64,000 bases of DNA, taken from assembly GCA_910585455.1 (NCBI GenBank), contig CAJUEL010000021.1, forward strand, positions 1-64,000, given 5' to 3'. Under the pieces are notes generated by a model that worked only from the letters and a program-made list of their open reading frames with translations, searched no databases and was not told where the DNA came from. Origin of the DNA: an uncultured Eisenbergiella sp. Lineage in GTDB: Bacteria > Bacillota > Clostridia > Lachnospirales > Lachnospiraceae. Below, piece by piece: positions 41,047 through 49,662 of the stretch (within the stretch, counting starts at the first letter, position 1; each line of letters opens with the position of its first letter). Both the position numbers and the translations under genes were made by a program.

Positions 41047-41901
41047 TTACTGCTCACGGTGCTGCCTGCCGCTCGCTTCCTTTTCCGGCAAATAAACGGT
41101 GAACACCGTTTCCTCAGGCAGGGATTTCACCCGGATCTCTCCCTGCGCTTCCCGCACCAGCCGCGCCACGATCGCCAGTCCCTGTCCGTGCCCCTCCTCC
41201 CGCTTCGTGGTAAAACCGGAACGGAAAATGTCATGTAAATGCTCTTCCGGAATGACGGGACCGTTATTTTCCACTGCAATCTGATATCCGGTCTGCGTTT
41301 TCTGCATCCGGACCAGAATTTTTTTCTCTCCCTCACGGCTCTCCAGCGCGGTGATCGCGTTATCCAGCAGATTGGCGAGAATCCTGCACAGATCCCAGGG
41401 CTTCACCGGAATGTTTTTTAAATCGGCGCCCACCTCCAGATAAAAGTCGATCCCCTGCTCTCCCGCCGTTTCCATTTTCGCCTGCAGGAGCGCATTGACC
41501 GCAGGCTGGGCGGTCTTTAACGCCATGTTGAGACGCTGGATATCCTTAAAAACAGGCCGGATATAGGAATGGGCTTCCTCATATTCCCCAAGCTCCAGAA
41601 GGCCGTATACCACCTGAAAATGATTCATCAGGTCGTGCTTCTGCTCCCGCAGCCTGCCGTTTAGCTGCTCCAGATTCCGCATGCTTTCCTCAAAATTTTT
41701 ATCCTGATATCTTCCGGCCGCATAGACCCCCGCAGTCGCCGCCACGCCGGAAAGCAGCATCAGTATCACGCATGCCCACATCACCGGTCCCACCTGAGCA
41801 AAGGCCCGGCTTTCTCCCACGCAGACCAGCAGAACCACTCCGGCGAGGAACTGTCCGGCACTGAGCGCCAGCAGCAATGCCGTAAGCCTTTTTATTTCCA
41901 T
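41047..41901 (-). CDS. Sensor histidine kinase, SpoOB/GHKL type
   Basis: A 284-residue kinase: two membrane helices (about 5-30 and 40-62), a SpoOB-type helical hairpin with the phospho-accepting His in KHDLMNHFQVVYGLLELGEY, and a GHKL ATPase (NLLDNAITAL; GQGLAIVARL). This AgrC/CitA-like class pairs with LytTR regulators, here the one at 38637-39380. ATG at 41901 has AGGAGAG ahead. Confidence 0.88.
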   Translation of the reverse strand: MEIKRLTALLLALSAGQFLAGVVLLVCVGESRAFAQVGPVMWACVILMLLSGVAATAGVYAAGRYQDKNFEESMRNLEQLNGRLREQKHDLMNHFQVVYGLLELGEYEEAHSYIRPVFKDIQRLNMALKTAQPAVNALLQAKMETAGEQGIDFYLEVGADLKNIPVKPWDLCRILANLLDNAITALESREGEKKILVRMQKTQTGYQIAVENNGPVIPEEHLHDIFRSGFTTKREEGHGQGLAIVARLVREAQGEIRVKSLPEETVFTVYLPEKEASGRQHREQ

Positions 41902-41952
41902 AATCAAACTCTCCTGTCGTACCAGTTCAGACAAATCTGCACTGTTTCCCCG

Positions 41953-42840
41953 TCACAAACCGCCTTCCCTTACACCGCCGGTACACGCCGATAAAAAATA
42001 TCCCTCCGGCGCAGGATACTCCCATATGCGGCACACCCGCATTCTCTCCGGGAAACATGCATGGCCTCTCTCCCACGCAATTTTTTTATCCGGCTCTACA
42101 CAGATATTGGCAAAGCCCATTCCCATCCCGGCGCCGGTCAGCTTCATATAGCTCTCCTTGATCGTCCACAGACGCAAAAACGCAGCCTGCGCTGCAATTC
42201 CCAGCGTATCCGTCCCCGTACAGCCGGCTGTGATAGCCTCTGCCGCTTTGTCTCCCGGCATTTTGCCCCCGGCTTCTTTTTGCTTTTTCGTTTTATTTTC
42301 TACTGCAAATCGTTGCAAGAATTCCTTTCGCTCTTCCTCTGTGAAAAAATGCCGCAGCATGCCGGCACGGATCGGCTGCTGCCGCTGAATATCAACGCCC
42401 ACCGGCGCCCCGGCAATCGCGCATACCGCATAATCCCCGGAATGGGACAGGCTTATGAAAGGCGGGTTGACCATTGCCCCGACCGGGCTTTCTGTCCCCG
42501 CATACGCTCTATCCGCAACCCGGCACACGACAGGCTGTCCCTTTTCTCCATATCGGACGCACCAGGCATGCCCTGCGCTCCCCTGGCTTATGCCTTCCGC
42601 TTTCGCGGGCTGCTTCGCCGCCTTTTCATATTCCCGCAACGCGTAATCCGCCAGAAAGCCTGCTGCCAGAGACGCCGCTTTCGCCTGCACAGTTTTACAG
42701 GCATCCACCTTCGCCTGCCGCGCCCCGTCCACACAACCATAGACCCGCCGCATCAGCTCCTCCCGATACAGGGGACGTATATCCGCCAGATACAACAGCG
42801 GCCTGTCTTTCTTTTGCTGCCCTGTCACCGTCCGTTCCAT
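41953..42840 (-). CDS. 4'-phosphopantetheinyl transferase, Sfp type
   Basis: A 295-residue enzyme that loads the phosphopantetheine arm of CoA onto carrier proteins. GVDIQ and FLRLWTIKESYMKLTGAG are the two Mg2+/CoA signature blocks. Sfp-type enzymes usually serve polyketide, peptide or lysine pathways, but no such carrier gene is in the window. A Lys/Ala-rich insert (about residues 185-215) is longer than in Sfp. Confidence 0.92.
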   Translation of the reverse strand: MERTVTGQQKKDRPLLYLADIRPLYREELMRRVYGCVDGARQAKVDACKTVQAKAASLAAGFLADYALREYEKAAKQPAKAEGISQGSAGHAWCVRYGEKGQPVVCRVADRAYAGTESPVGAMVNPPFISLSHSGDYAVCAIAGAPVGVDIQRQQPIRAGMLRHFFTEEERKEFLQRFAVENKTKKQKEAGGKMPGDKAAEAITAGCTGTDTLGIAAQAAFLRLWTIKESYMKLTGAGMGMGFANICVEPDKKIAWERGHACFPERMRVCRIWEYPAPEGYFLSACTGGVREGGL

Positions 42841-42958
42841 ATTTATATTCCCTTATTCCGCCAATCAACTCCCCCGGTGCAAGCGCTCAAGCATTGTGCC
42901 CGGCTCCTGCGCCGCCGTTCACAGCACCTGTATTTTGCACTTGCAACCCAAAAACAGG

Positions 42959-43240
42959 TTACAGTTCCAGACTATTGGGATTTAAAAGAAAATCCATGAT
43001 TCCCATCACCACAATGCCATCTTCATTCCTCCATAATTTAATCCTGTCCCTGACCACAATGATTTTCTTGAAAGAATCACCAATGTGCACTAACGAATTT
43101 TTTTCCTGATCCATTTTGTTGCTGTCCGGAATTGCAAATGCAGACTGAATATAATATCTCTGGCTGCCGCGGTTACAGACAAAATCGACTTCCAGCGCAA
43201 TCTTAATAATTCTGGATGCTTCTACACCGGAATCCAGCAA
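42959..43240 (-). pseudogene. C-terminal remnant of a DUF4143 / AAA-type ATPase
   Basis: Ninety-three codons reading EVDFVCNRGSQRYYIQSAFA then IGDSFKKIIVVRD and GIMDFLLNPNSLEL. This is the usual end of the large ATP-binding DUF4143 proteins, whose full length is about 400 residues. The N-terminal ATPase part is missing and the frame is disturbed near 43230. It marks the left edge of the restriction island. Confidence 0.75.
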
Positions 43241-43293
43241 ATACTCTTCTTCTCACTTCGGATATTTGTGAAATGCTGCAATTTTCCGTAGTA

Positions 43294-43713
43294 TTACCTT
43301 GATAACAGATTAAATAAACGCAATTTATCGATAAGAAGTTGGTAATTTGATTTTTTTAATTCACACTCCCAAATACGTAAAACTTTCCAGCCGCGTGCCT
43401 CAAACATGGCAGTCACATCTTTATCATGCTTCATGTTACGCTCTCGTTTATTCTGCCAATATTCTTGATTGTCCGCTGGCCGTGTATTTCGGCAATCGTG
43501 CCCATGCCAAAAGCAGCCGTCTACGAACACTGCAATTTTTTCTTTTTGAAATACAAAATCAGGATGTCCTTTAACCGGATAGTTACGTTTCCATCCAGCA
43601 ATCCCATTCTGTTTAAATATATCTATCAACCGTAGCTCTGTTGATTTGTTCTTTTTAGATTTAACTTTTCGCATAATCTCAGAGCGTTTTTTATCATCAA
43701 AAATATCCGCCAC
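43294..43713 (-). CDS. vsr: Very short patch repair endonuclease
   Basis: A 139-residue Vsr enzyme that nicks next to T:G mismatches left when 5-methylcytosine deaminates. FVDGCFWHGHDCRN is the zinc and active-site region, and GHPDFVFQKEKIAVFVDGCF includes the PD-D..K-like residues. It is the last gene of the dcm-REase-vsr set, seven bases after the restriction gene, and its presence supports a C5-cytosine methylase. Confidence 0.94.
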   Translation of the reverse strand: MADIFDDKKRSEIMRKVKSKKNKSTELRLIDIFKQNGIAGWKRNYPVKGHPDFVFQKEKIAVFVDGCFWHGHDCRNTRPADNQEYWQNKRERNMKHDKDVTAMFEARGWKVLRIWECELKKSNYQLLIDKLRLFNLLSR

Positions 43714-43719
43714 GACAAA

Positions 43720-44655
43720 TCATCTCGCTTCAAACTCAATACGGAGGCTCGGATCAGTTTCTGTCTCAAGAACGATTTTATTATAATGACTAATAATATC
43801 TGAAAGCGTAGAATTTCTCTTACTCTCATCAAAAAAACTATGCTCATACACGTTGGCTGAAAGAAACTGCTGAATATCCCATACCTCAACGCGCCCTGCA
43901 AGTCCAGCGTCTTCAGCAAGATTTAATGCTGTATATACCCGTTCAAAAATCGTAATAATAACGGGATGGCAGCCTCCACGCAGGTTTGCCTTGCATTTTT
44001 CAATAAGTAAAGCGCCGGGCATCGTTGTACAGTGGATAATCGTATTGTTTATAACAAAATCGCCGCTTCGTTCTGTCGGCGCATCCGCAACGGAAGCGCC
44101 ATGTATTTCAAAGGCATTTTCAGGCATAATAAGACATAATTTCGCGGCTACCAAGTGCTGCAAAACAGTTCCAAGGTACTGCGTTCCTGAATTTTGCTTT
44201 TGGCGCTTCTTTGCCTGTTCAAATAATTCGTCTAAGTTTGCTCCAATCGTTTTAGAAGTATCGGCGGTCAAAACAAACGGTTGATTTCGGAAATACTCTC
44301 TGACCTGCTCAGCCCAAAATTTTTCAACGATTGAAAAATCGACATTTTCTTCTTCATTCCATGCATTAAGGAAATCAACATATTTAATCATCAACCCCAT
44401 ACTTCCGCGACTGGTGCGCCCGCCTTCAGCGGATAACTGCTGAGTAATGCCATGCTCTTTTAAAATCTTTTTGAGATTGCCGCCGCCGAGTCCAACGACC
44501 TGTCCTTTCCCGCTTGTTTGAAAATCGTCTGGATTTAAAGGAAAAACTTTGTTCTGAACCAGTCTGGTAAATTGAACCACTAGCGACAGCGGTCCTTTCG
44601 TATAAATATTGTTTTCGTCTTGAAATATTTTCAATCTTTCCTCTATACTAATCAT
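43720..44655 (-). CDS. Probable type II restriction endonuclease (DUF4928-like)
   Basis: A 311-residue protein with no signal or membrane segment. It fits the DUF4928 group that lies between C5-methylase and vsr genes. The region GDFVINNTIIHCTTMPGALL then IEKCKANLRGG resembles a PD-(D/E)XK-type core. Its ATG lies inside the end of dcm (eight-base overlap) with GGAGGT ahead, so methylase is made first. Target site unknown; it should match that of the methylase. Confidence 0.75.
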   Translation of the reverse strand: MISIEERLKIFQDENNIYTKGPLSLVVQFTRLVQNKVFPLNPDDFQTSGKGQVVGLGGGNLKKILKEHGITQQLSAEGGRTSRGSMGLMIKYVDFLNAWNEEENVDFSIVEKFWAEQVREYFRNQPFVLTADTSKTIGANLDELFEQAKKRQKQNSGTQYLGTVLQHLVAAKLCLIMPENAFEIHGASVADAPTERSGDFVINNTIIHCTTMPGALLIEKCKANLRGGCHPVIITIFERVYTALNLAEDAGLAGRVEVWDIQQFLSANVYEHSFFDESKRNSTLSDIISHYNKIVLETETDPSLRIEFEAR

Positions 44656-45751
44656 CGTATACGACCTCCGCAAGTTTTGTCAGGAATTTTTCTCCAATGA
44701 ACTGAGCTACCGGCATTGCGACAGCATCTCCCATCGCTTTATAACCGTCGTTATAGCTACCGGGAAGAACAAAACTATCCGGCGCTCCCATCAATCGAGC
44801 GGCTTCACGAACAGTCAATAGGCGGGCATGAATTTCATTATTTTTCTTCACGACTAAATATTGTTTGCTACTTCCGCCTTCCGGCGTTCGTAAACACCCT
44901 GCTATACCATCAAAACGCAATTCCAATTGCTGTTCCCCATGACGTGTTCGACGATAACCTGTGGCATAAATTGTATCATATTCATTGAGCTTTATTTGAT
45001 GGCGTTCTGGAATAAGCCGCAATACAGCGTCTTTATCAAATTTCGATTCTTTCTCAATAATATCTTTCAATGCGTTGCGACGGCGCGGAGGTTTCTCAGC
45101 TTGCCACCAAATCCATCCAGGTAAAGACCGACCCAAATCGGAGGCGGCTTTATTATGCAACCAGCAGGGGGCATTTCCAGTCAAATACATCGGGATTTCA
45201 TATCCATGTTGCACGGCAATAACAAAAACTCTCGGTCTGGACTGAGGAACAAAGTGCGATGCATTTAAAACAATAGCGCCACAATCGTAACCGCGTTCTA
45301 CAAGCGCCATGTGGAGAACCCGGTAATTATCTCCCCCATCTGTGGAAAGCAAGCCAGTTACATTCTCTAAAGCCAGTATTCGAGGCTTTTCTTCCATTTC
45401 ATCCAGCACACGCAACCATTCCCATACCAATCCGCTTCTGGACGCATGAATACCGCCCAAAGAACCGGCCAAAGACAAATCCTGACACGGAAAACTGGCC
45501 CAGGATAAGTGCGCGAAAGGCAGATCCCTGCCATTAATATCTTTTATATCCCCAAGTTCAAAGCGTTCGCATCCAAAATTGGCTTCATATACAGCCGCTT
45601 TCTGCTCGCTAATGTCGTTAGCCCAAATTGGTGAAAACATCCCCTTTAAGCCATATGCGACTAAACCGCTTCCAGCAAAAAACTCATGCATAGTCCAAGG
45701 CGCAGAGGATAAATCAATATTTTGTTTTTCATACAGAGTGTGTTGCAACAA
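44648..45751 (-). CDS. dcm: DNA (cytosine-5-)-methyltransferase
   Basis: A 367-residue C5-methylase with motifs in order: I FFAGSGLVAYG, IV SFPCQDLSLAG (catalytic Cys), VI ALENVTG, VIII QSRPRVFVIA and X MGDAVAMPVAQ. The variable target-recognition region lies between VIII and X (about residues 190-300). The start is TTG with GGAAGG ahead. In the same frame upstream, without a stop except one TGA, lies a helix-turn-helix fragment (45827-45940). First intact gene of the restriction-modification operon. Confidence 0.95.
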   Translation of the reverse strand: MLQHTLYEKQNIDLSSAPWTMHEFFAGSGLVAYGLKGMFSPIWANDISEQKAAVYEANFGCERFELGDIKDINGRDLPFAHLSWASFPCQDLSLAGSLGGIHASRSGLVWEWLRVLDEMEEKPRILALENVTGLLSTDGGDNYRVLHMALVERGYDCGAIVLNASHFVPQSRPRVFVIAVQHGYEIPMYLTGNAPCWLHNKAASDLGRSLPGWIWWQAEKPPRRRNALKDIIEKESKFDKDAVLRLIPERHQIKLNEYDTIYATGYRRTRHGEQQLELRFDGIAGCLRTPEGGSSKQYLVVKKNNEIHARLLTVREAARLMGAPDSFVLPGSYNDGYKAMGDAVAMPVAQFIGEKFLTKLAEVVYDD

Positions 45752-45826
45752 TCTTTTTTCCTTCCATCTTATTTGAAGTCCGCTTGATATTGGTCGGTTT
45801 TTGGCGTTTTCAGGAATAAACCAAAT

Positions 45827-45940
45827 TCAACTCATACGCACAGCGCCGACAATTCGGTTTTCTTTACAAAGAATTTGAACCTGGCGCGGCGCTACACCCC
45901 ACTTTTCAGCATCCTCTTGAACCGCTATATATCCGTTCAC
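45827..45940 (-). pseudogene. Helix-turn-helix protein with in-frame stop
   Basis: GTG start at 45940 with GAGGTG ahead, encoding VNGYIAVQEDAEKWGVAPRQ then VQILCKENRIVGAVRMS and TGA. The protein type (small MerR/excisionase-like regulator) normally continues with a W/F-I-P-E-NA segment, and exactly this follows the TGA in the same frame (IWFIPENAKN), so a G-to-T-type nonsense change is likely. Beyond that the frame runs without stop into dcm. Confidence 0.65.
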
Positions 45941-45984
45941 TTGCGACACCTCAAACCTGTTTTTGAATTTTGAAAACTAATATA

Positions 45985-46013
45985 ATTATATTTGTTTAAG
46001 CAAAATAAAGCAA
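45985..46013 (-). promoter_or_regulatory. Promoter for the restriction-modification operon
   Basis: Minus-strand TTGCTT (46008-46013), 17 bases, TATAAT (45985-45990), 45 bases ahead of the helix-turn-helix fragment, which would be transcribed with dcm. The rest of 46014-46174 is AT-rich and carries CGGCAAGC/GCTTGCCG half-sites (46138-46180) but no gene. Confidence 0.7.
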
Positions 46014-46174
46014 GAGCCTTCAAGAGTACATCTTAAGAATCAGCAGATTTTATAAAATATTCAAAGATTTTTCATGCCAGACAGTATATAATCATCTTTG
46101 TAAAGATTGCATTTGAAAAGCAGGAGGCTAGTAACCGGCAAGCCAGGAATTCGGTGAATGTTAATCCGCGTTGC

Positions 46175-46203
46175 TTGCCGCAACGGGCCTTTCTCCGTAT
46201 AAT
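46175..46203 (+). promoter_or_regulatory. Promoter for the XRE membrane regulator
   Basis: TTGCCG (46175-46180), 17 bases, TATAAT (46198-46203), 25 bases before the ATG. The -35 overlaps the right half of a CGGCAAGC...GCTTGCCG inverted repeat, a possible autoregulatory operator. Confidence 0.7.
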
Positions 46204-46227
46204 GACAGTGAAAGGAGGGCATCACGA

Positions 46228-46737
46228 ATGCTAAACGAAAACATCAAAGCAGTCAGAAAATCCAAAGGACTTTCCCAGGAGGAGCTTGCAATCAGGCTGC
46301 AGGTGGTGAGACAAACAATCTCAAAATGGGAGCAGGGTTTGTCGGTTCCGGATGCCGATATGTTGATTTCCCTGGCGGAGGTATTTGAAATGCCTGTAAG
46401 CACCCTGCTTGGAGAAACGGTAGTTGAGACGCAGGTTGACGACTTAAAAGCAATTTCTGAAAAGCTTGAGGTCATAAATCTGCAGCTTGCGCATAGAAAG
46501 GCAGCAAAGCAAAAAGCGATTCACTGGCTTTTTCTCTCACTGTGCGCGGTTACCGTGGCTGTTTTTGCAGTCCTGATCGTATCAAGCAGTCCTTACCTGG
46601 GGTGGGATTATAGCGATCCCGAAACCGCCGTTATGGGAACAGTACTTCACGCATCCGAGTGGCTGTTCGTCAGAATAGCGCCGCTTACCCTGCCTGTCGC
46701 AATCGCCGGAATTTGCCTGACACGGAAGAAAATGTGA
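46228..46737 (+). CDS. XRE helix-turn-helix regulator with C-terminal membrane helices
   Basis: A 169-residue protein: Cro/CI helix-turn-helix (5-60; SQEELAIRLQVVRQTISKWE), a short linker and two membrane helices (about 110-130 and 145-165). Such membrane-tethered XRE proteins are common in Firmicutes and may respond to envelope state. ATG at 46228 has AAAGGAGGGC ahead. No obvious target is adjacent. Confidence 0.88.
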   Translation: MLNENIKAVRKSKGLSQEELAIRLQVVRQTISKWEQGLSVPDADMLISLAEVFEMPVSTLLGETVVETQVDDLKAISEKLEVINLQLAHRKAAKQKAIHWLFLSLCAVTVAVFAVLIVSSSPYLGWDYSDPETAVMGTVLHASEWLFVRIAPLTLPVAIAGICLTRKKM

Positions 46738-46777
46738 GAACATTTTTTTCCGCCGACCACTTTATCCGGCAGTCTTG

Positions 46778-46837
46778 CAGCGCAGAGAGAAATGGCAAAA
46801 ACCGGTCCGGTCTTTGCCATTTCTGCTTTGCGCTGCG
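46778..46837. terminator. Inverted repeat between XRE and GH25 genes
   Basis: GCAGCGCA...AGAAATGGCAAA and its reverse complement meet around ACCGGTCCGGT, making a stem of about 25 pairs between convergent genes. T-runs are short, so termination is plausible, not certain. Confidence 0.6.
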
Positions 46838-46868
46838 TTGTACTATGATGATGGAAAAATACCGCCGC

Positions 46869-48794
46869 TCACTCCACCACCGTCAGATAATTCGTCACGG
46901 CATAGACGGTCTGCCCGTTATAATCCAGCTTTGTCCAGCCCTTGTCCTTATCGATGCCGATCCGCGAAAGCGTCATATCGCCGGTGAGCACCGCCACCAC
47001 CGCAGAAGGCTCATTCGTCGTCGGCAGGGTGCGCAGGTTTGTCTGTCCGTCCTTTGCCTTCACCGTCCCGGACACCGCCACGAAGTGCATACCCGCCTCC
47101 GGATTTTCATTCGTGATCTTTTCCTGCTCCTTATAATCCATGCTGGTCGCCAAAAGCCGGGAGGATGCATATACGACCTGTCCGTTGACCAAAAGCCGGG
47201 ACCAGCCCGTATCGCCGCTTCCATACACGCCGGTGCGCACCACAGCCTCTCCATAGCTTAAGCTTCCCACCACATTTCCGGTTTCCGTGCTGGGAAAATC
47301 CCGCAGATTCACCTTATCCTGGGCGGTCACGGCCTCGTTTACCGCCTGAAATGTCATGCCTCCAACCGTATCCGAAGCGGCGGGCTTTGCCGTGCTCTGT
47401 GTTTCCGAAGCCTGTGTGGACTGCGCATCTGAGGCGGCGACCAGAAAATTATGCACGGCATACACCTTCTGTCCGTTATAGAGCAGACGGTCCCAGCCGT
47501 TGCTCCCCACGCCGGTCCGCTGCAGGTTTTCCCCGTTTTTGAGCAGATAGACCACGTTGCTGCCCTCCGTGGACGGAATATTGCGCAGATTGGTCTCATT
47601 TTTTGCCGTGACCATTTCGTCCACCTCCGTAAAGGTGATACCCAGCTCCGGGTCCGCTTCCACAATCTGTGCCGGCGTCGCATCCTTCGCCTCCGCTTCC
47701 CTGTCATAGCCGAAATATGCCACATTCACATCCACCTTCTGGCTGATGCCCGCCACCTGTCCCTGACTTGTATACTGCCACATGGCGTGCGTACCGCTAT
47801 AGGAGGATGCCGGCGTTTCGGGCCAGGGCTTGTCCGGATAATGGGAAACCCATATTTTATACCGGGCAGAGAGCACGCTCATATCCCACTGCGCAGAGCC
47901 CTCCATTTCGTTTCTCGAAGCGTAGAACATCGGCTGATAGCCATACGCCGCTATCTGGTCCAAAAATGTGCAGGCGAGCTGTGTGCGTTCCGCTTTCGTC
48001 AAATCATGCTGCCTGCTGTCCGACGCCCCAAAATCCTCACAGTTGTAAGCCACCGGATAGGTGATTTTATATTTCGCCAGAAAGCTCGCAACCCAGTCCG
48101 CTTCCTCCTTCACCTCTGTCTCATTCACCGCGGAGGAAAAGAAATACGCGCCCGCCTTAATGCCGTTTTTGGTTGCCTCCTGCAGATTATAGCGCGCCGC
48201 CGGGTCCTCATACAAAATGCCGCTCACCTTCGTCCGGTAACCCACCCGGATCATGGCAAATTCCACACCCGCCGCCTTCACCGCCGCCCAGTCGATATTG
48301 CCCTGATATTTGGATACATCGATTCCCAGCGTGACATTTGTGTTTTCACCTGCCTGCACCGCGCTCACGTTCACCGCCGCGCCGCTCTCCGCCGAAGCGC
48401 TGGCCTTTGTGGAGCCCTGGGGGTCCTCGCTGTCCTCCATGCTGCCCACCTCGGCGGCGAGGTTGGATTCTGCTGTCTGCTGCTCTACAGCCGTTGCGCC
48501 GTTTGCGGCAGCATCGTCGCCTGTATTTCCGTTTGTGCCGTCTGCCGGATTTTGGTCCTTCTCATCACCGCTTCCGTCCGCCGCAGCATCGCCTGTGCCG
48601 CCGTCTCCCGCTTCATTCCCGCTCTCCTGCGCCACGCTGCCGCTTTCCGGCTCTGCATCCGCCTGCTGCACATCCTCCTTTTTAAAAAGTAAAAAAACCA
48701 GCACGACGATCAGCACGGCTGCCGCCACCGCAGGAACTACTACAGCCAGAAGCTGCCCTGCATTATTTCTTCGCCTTCTCTTCCGCTTTCCCAT
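46869..48794 (-). CDS. GH25 lysozyme with bacterial SH3-like repeats
   Basis: A 641-residue membrane-anchored muramidase. A basic N-terminus and one helix (about 15-38) anchor it; an acidic, Gly/Ala/Glu-rich linker of about 120 residues follows; the GH25 domain (about 155-370; TLGIDVSKYQGNIDW with catalytic Asp, and VAYNCEDFG with Glu) cuts MurNAc-GlcNAc bonds. Three SH3-like repeats (about 385-455, 480-550 and 575-640), each with a LRxxPST/TNE core, bind the wall. ATG at 48794 is preferred over the TTG two codons upstream. Overlaps the Sel1 gene by 32 bases. Confidence 0.9.
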   Translation of the reverse strand: MGKRKRRRRNNAGQLLAVVVPAVAAAVLIVVLVFLLFKKEDVQQADAEPESGSVAQESGNEAGDGGTGDAAADGSGDEKDQNPADGTNGNTGDDAAANGATAVEQQTAESNLAAEVGSMEDSEDPQGSTKASASAESGAAVNVSAVQAGENTNVTLGIDVSKYQGNIDWAAVKAAGVEFAMIRVGYRTKVSGILYEDPAARYNLQEATKNGIKAGAYFFSSAVNETEVKEEADWVASFLAKYKITYPVAYNCEDFGASDSRQHDLTKAERTQLACTFLDQIAAYGYQPMFYASRNEMEGSAQWDMSVLSARYKIWVSHYPDKPWPETPASSYSGTHAMWQYTSQGQVAGISQKVDVNVAYFGYDREAEAKDATPAQIVEADPELGITFTEVDEMVTAKNETNLRNIPSTEGSNVVYLLKNGENLQRTGVGSNGWDRLLYNGQKVYAVHNFLVAASDAQSTQASETQSTAKPAASDTVGGMTFQAVNEAVTAQDKVNLRDFPSTETGNVVGSLSYGEAVVRTGVYGSGDTGWSRLLVNGQVVYASSRLLATSMDYKEQEKITNENPEAGMHFVAVSGTVKAKDGQTNLRTLPTTNEPSAVVAVLTGDMTLSRIGIDKDKGWTKLDYNGQTVYAVTNYLTVVE

Positions 48795-49659
48795 TTCCAA
48801 AAATCTCCTCTTCCCACGCCTGTATATCCGATTCCTTTGTCACAAGTCCGTTTTTATCCCTGACCCGCATAAAGGCGGCAAAATCCTCCTGTTTCCCGCC
48901 CTTGCGGAAAGCGCGGTAATAAAAATATACCGCCCGCTGCGCGCATCCCTCTTTGTCCAGGGCCGATTCGTACAGCATGCCAAGGGCATGACAGATATCC
49001 GCCGATTCCGACGCCTTTTGCGTGCAGGCGAGCGCCTCCAGAAAGCATTTTTCCGCCCGCAGCAGCTGCTTTTCCCGTCTGGCAATGTCCTGCCTTTCAT
49101 AATCCTGCAGCGCCTCATTATAAAAGGACTGTCCCAGTCCCAGCCAGCCCGCCGGACAATCCTGCAGCGCTGATTTTTTGAACCACTGCCGGGAGATCCT
49201 TTCATTCCTGGCGGCATAATACCATCCCATATCCGCCTGAGACCGGGCATCTCCCGCTTCCGCCGCCTTTAAAATCCAGAACCTTTGCTCGTCCTTTCTA
49301 TATCCGTAAACGCCCTTGGGACCGTACCCCTTCGCGATCGCCTTCATCGCCTTGACATGCCCCTTTTTCGCGGGACCGGTCAGCCACTCCAGCGAAGCCT
49401 CCTTATCCAAAAGACGCGCATAGGAAATGCCAAGCCAATACTGCGCCTGTAAATCTCCCTGGTATGCTGCCTGCGTATATATCTCAATCCGCATCCGGGC
49501 AAGGCGTTCCCCCTGCCTTGTCTCATCGGATTTTATCATCTGCCTCAGCTGCTCCTTCGCATCCCCGTCGCCCGCGTCCGCATTTTTTACCAGCTCTTTA
49601 AAAGCTTCCTGCTCCTTTTTGCCCGGCTCTTTTCCGAACAGATTCCTTCCCGCACCCAT
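48763..49659 (-). CDS. Sel1/TPR-repeat protein
   Basis: A 298-residue helical-repeat protein. Sel1-like units of about 36 residues show as AAYQGDLQAQYWLGISYARL, AAEAGDARSQADMGWYYAA and CHALGMLYESALDKEGCAQR. No signal peptide. Such repeats bind other proteins; the 32-base overlap with the lysozyme gene suggests the two are made together, perhaps with this protein controlling wall cutting. Target unknown. Confidence 0.8.
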   Translation of the reverse strand: MGAGRNLFGKEPGKKEQEAFKELVKNADAGDGDAKEQLRQMIKSDETRQGERLARMRIEIYTQAAYQGDLQAQYWLGISYARLLDKEASLEWLTGPAKKGHVKAMKAIAKGYGPKGVYGYRKDEQRFWILKAAEAGDARSQADMGWYYAARNERISRQWFKKSALQDCPAGWLGLGQSFYNEALQDYERQDIARREKQLLRAEKCFLEALACTQKASESADICHALGMLYESALDKEGCAQRAVYFYYRAFRKGGKQEDFAAFMRVRDKNGLVTKESDIQAWEEEIFGNGKAEEKAKK

Positions 49660-49662
49660 GCG

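Noticed and set aside
47451..49173. Long plus-strand ORFs opposite the GH25 and Sel1 genes
   Set aside because: Codon-bias shadows; composition is Cys/His/Arg-rich and unlike a real protein.
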